Shown: positions 62,194-64,000 of the stretch, piece after piece | Layout of the letters: every line of letters starts with the position of its first letter | Numbering within the stretch: the first letter of the stretch is position 1 | DNA from: Staphylococcus equorum | GTDB taxonomy: Bacteria > Bacillota > Bacilli > Staphylococcales > Staphylococcaceae | Direction of reading: 5' to 3' | NCBI RefSeq assembly: GCF_029024965.1 | Contig: NZ_CP118982.1 | Coordinates: forward strand, 1,302,001-1,366,000 | DNA: 64,000 nt | Program-made: the position numbers and the translations under genes | Notes under the pieces: model-generated | Database searches by the model: none | Told to the model about the DNA's origin: nothing | Seen by the model: only the letters and a program-made list of their open reading frames with translations

Positions 62194-63169
62194 ATTATCC
62201 TATTTAGAAGCCATCCAACAAGGGCTAGACCAATCAATGGAAAAAGATAATGACGTTTTCGTATTAGGAGAGGATGTTGGCAAAAAAGGTGGTGTATTTG
62301 GCGTCACTTTAGGATTACAAGAAAAATATGGTGAAGCGCGTGTATTAGACACACCATTAGCAGAATCTAATATAGTTGGTACAAGTATAGGTGCTGCAAT
62401 GTTAGGTAAACGTCCTGTTGCTGAAATTCAGTTTGCTGATTATATTTTACCAGCTACAAACCAAATCATTAGTGAAGCTGCTAAGATGAGATACCGTTCC
62501 AATAACGATTGGCAATGTCCGATTACAATTCGTGCGCCGTTTGGTGGCGGAATTCATGGTGCGCTTTATCATTCGCAAAGTGTTGAAGCGATATTTGCAT
62601 CGACACCTGGTTTGACTATTGTTATTCCTTCTACACCTTATGATGCAAAAGGTTTACTATTGTCATCAATTGAGACGAATGATCCAGTGCTCTTCTTTGA
62701 ACATAAAAAGGCATATCGCTTACTAAAAGAAGAAGTACCAGAAGACTATTATACTGTACCTATAGGTAAAGCGGATGTTAAACGTGAGGGCGATGATATT
62801 ACTGTGTTCACTTATGGCTTATGTGTAAATTACTGTATTCAAGCAGCAGATATGTTATCTGAAGATGGAATTAATGTAGAAGTTGTTGACTTGCGAACAG
62901 TTTATCCTTTAGATAAAGAAACAATTATTGAACGTGCTAAATTGACTGGTAAAGTATTATTAGTCACAGAAGATAACTTAGAAGGTAGTATTATTTCTGA
63001 AGTATCTGCGATTATATCTGAAAACTGTTTATTTGATTTAGATGCACCTATAATGAGACTTGCTGGACCAGACGTTCCATCAATGCCATTTGCACCAACT
63101 CTTGAAGACGAGTTTATGATCAATCCAGATAAGATAAAAATTAAAATGCGAGAACTTGCAGAATTTTAA
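62186..63169 (+). CDS. bkdAB: 2-oxoisovalerate dehydrogenase E1 beta
   Basis: 327 residues, transketolase-like. LGEDVGKKGGVFGVT, DTPLAESNIVG, RAPFGGGIHGALYHSQS. ATG at 62186 follows GAAGGAGGC and overlaps bkdAA by eight bases; the 62159 in-frame codon is inside bkdAA. Confidence 0.95.
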   Translation: MAKLSYLEAIQQGLDQSMEKDNDVFVLGEDVGKKGGVFGVTLGLQEKYGEARVLDTPLAESNIVGTSIGAAMLGKRPVAEIQFADYILPATNQIISEAAKMRYRSNNDWQCPITIRAPFGGGIHGALYHSQSVEAIFASTPGLTIVIPSTPYDAKGLLLSSIETNDPVLFFEHKKAYRLLKEEVPEDYYTVPIGKADVKREGDDITVFTYGLCVNYCIQAADMLSEDGINVEVVDLRTVYPLDKETIIERAKLTGKVLLVTEDNLEGSIISEVSAIISENCLFDLDAPIMRLAGPDVPSMPFAPTLEDEFMINPDKIKIKMRELAEF

Positions 63170-63181
63170 GGAGGCACAATC

Positions 63182-64000
63182 ATGGAAATTAAAATGCCTA
63201 AACTCGGTGAAAGTGTGCATGAAGGAACAATAGAACAATGGCTTGTATCTGTAGGCGACACAGTTGAAGAATATGATCCATTATGCGAAGTCATCACTGA
63301 TAAAGTGACAGCAGAAGTGCCGTCTTCATTTTCTGGAACAATTAAAGAAATTATAGTAGAAGAAGGCGCAACAGTAGCAGTAAATGAAGTCATATGTCTT
63401 GTTGATATAGGTGATGAATCTCAGGAAACGAACAACCCAATTACACATCAAGCAACAGAATCTAATGAAGCTCAAGATGTTGCTTCAAATGACATAGATG
63501 ATAATGTGAATAATGCTTCAAATGAAAATAAACCTAAAAACAATGGTCGCTTTTCACCAGTGGTATTTAAACTTGCTTCAGAAAATCAAATCGAGTTATC
63601 TGAAGTGATTGGTACTGGGTTTGAAGGTCGAGTTACGAAAAAAGATATTGAAAAAGTAATTAAAAAAGGCACAAACAAAACGCCTTCAACAGTTGTAGCA
63701 CCTAAAGATTCACCTAAAGTTACAAAACAAGCGTATTACAATGAACCTTCTCCAGGATCATCAATTCCAGTTAATGGCGTTCGTAAGCAAATCGCTCAAA
63801 ACATGGTAAATAGTGTTAATGAAATACCACATGCATGGATGATGGTAGAATCGGACGCTTCAAATTTAGTGAAAACACGTAATTATCATAAGCAAAGCTT
63901 CAAAGATAGCGAAGGATATAATTTAACTTTCTTTGCATTTTTCGTAAAAGCTGTTGCAGAAGGCTTAAAAGCGTATCCACTGTTAAATAGTAGCTGGTTA
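63182..64000 (+). CDS. bkdB: Lipoamide acyltransferase (E2) of branched-chain keto acid dehydrogenase, partial
   Basis: The first 273 codons are in the window; the gene runs past the edge. The lipoyl domain has the lipoyl-lysine in EVITDKVTAEVPS (K44), then an acidic/Asn-rich linker (about 85-120), the E1/E3-binding domain (RFSPVVFKLASEN...IGTGFEGRVTKKDI) and the start of the acyltransferase core. AAGGAGGCACAATC precedes ATG. The catalytic HxxxDG is not reached. Confidence 0.95.
   Translation, partial: MEIKMPKLGESVHEGTIEQWLVSVGDTVEEYDPLCEVITDKVTAEVPSSFSGTIKEIIVEEGATVAVNEVICLVDIGDESQETNNPITHQATESNEAQDVASNDIDDNVNNASNENKPKNNGRFSPVVFKLASENQIELSEVIGTGFEGRVTKKDIEKVIKKGTNKTPSTVVAPKDSPKVTKQAYYNEPSPGSSIPVNGVRKQIAQNMVNSVNEIPHAWMMVESDASNLVKTRNYHKQSFKDSEGYNLTFFAFFVKAVAEGLKAYPLLNSSWL

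Overview
This window is an AT-rich stretch of a Firmicutes chromosome that reads throughout as a Staphylococcus core genome. The proteins match staphylococcal families closely (HrcA, DnaK, SigA, FloA, GlyS, GcvPA/PB, the BkdB region). The gene order is the staphylococcal/Bacillus backbone from the dnaK heat-shock operon to the bkd operon. It is probably a coagulase-negative species, but I cannot name it from sequence alone. I see no prophage, insertion sequence, CRISPR array, tRNA or rRNA gene.

Layout. 1-8.2 kb: hemW, then hrcA-grpE-dnaK-dnaJ-prmA-rsmE behind a CtsR box and a CIRCE operator, then rpsU. 8.4-15.1 kb: NfeD/FloA membrane-organisation genes, phoH-ybeY-dgkA-cdd-era-recO. 15.3-17.0 kb: glyS on the minus strand behind a T-box leader. 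17.0-23.4 kb: ccpN, the PPDK regulatory protein, dnaG, sigA, trmK and a Nif3-family gene. 23.6-31.5 kb: cshB, nfo, the zinc-uptake operon znuC-znuB-zur behind a Zur-like box, sodA and a class B PBP. 31.6-36.7 kb: rpmG, 5-formyl-THF cyclo-ligase, rhomboid protease, YqgQ, glucokinase, YqgV and an MBL-fold hydrolase. 36.8-40.9 kb: the comG competence pseudopilus operon and aroK. 40.9-45.0 kb: a glycine riboswitch and gcvT-gcvPA-gcvPB. 45.4-47.7 kb: rhodanese, lipM, a small membrane protein and a lipoprotein. 47.8-57.5 kb: pepQ-efp, accB-accC-asp23-nusB-xseA-xseB-ispA, argR-recN. 57.5 kb to the end: ptb, buk, lpd, bkdAA, bkdAB and a bkdB cut off by the window edge.

The functions interlock. lipM supplies the octanoyl/lipoyl group used by the glycine cleavage complex and by BkdB. 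GlyS and the gcv operon are each controlled by a glycine-sensing RNA, a T-box for uncharged tRNA-Gly and an aptamer for free glycine. Ptb, Buk and the Bkd complex make and use branched-chain acyl-CoA for anteiso/iso fatty acids, next to accBC.

I found no wholly new biological system. The departures from an ordinary core genome are: (1) a perfect 322-bp tandem duplication of the 3' end of zur with its terminator; (2) comGE and comGF merged into one frame by what looks like the loss of one A in an A-run; (3) ccpN with no ATG/GTG/TTG at its expected start, only ATA behind a good ribosome binding site; (4) a small hydrophobic ORF ahead of sodA broken by a TGA; (5) the comGA ribosome binding site buried in a terminator-like hairpin; (6) terminator-like or perfect hairpins inside the first codons of rsmE and dnaG; and (7) no mtaB between rsmE and rpsU.
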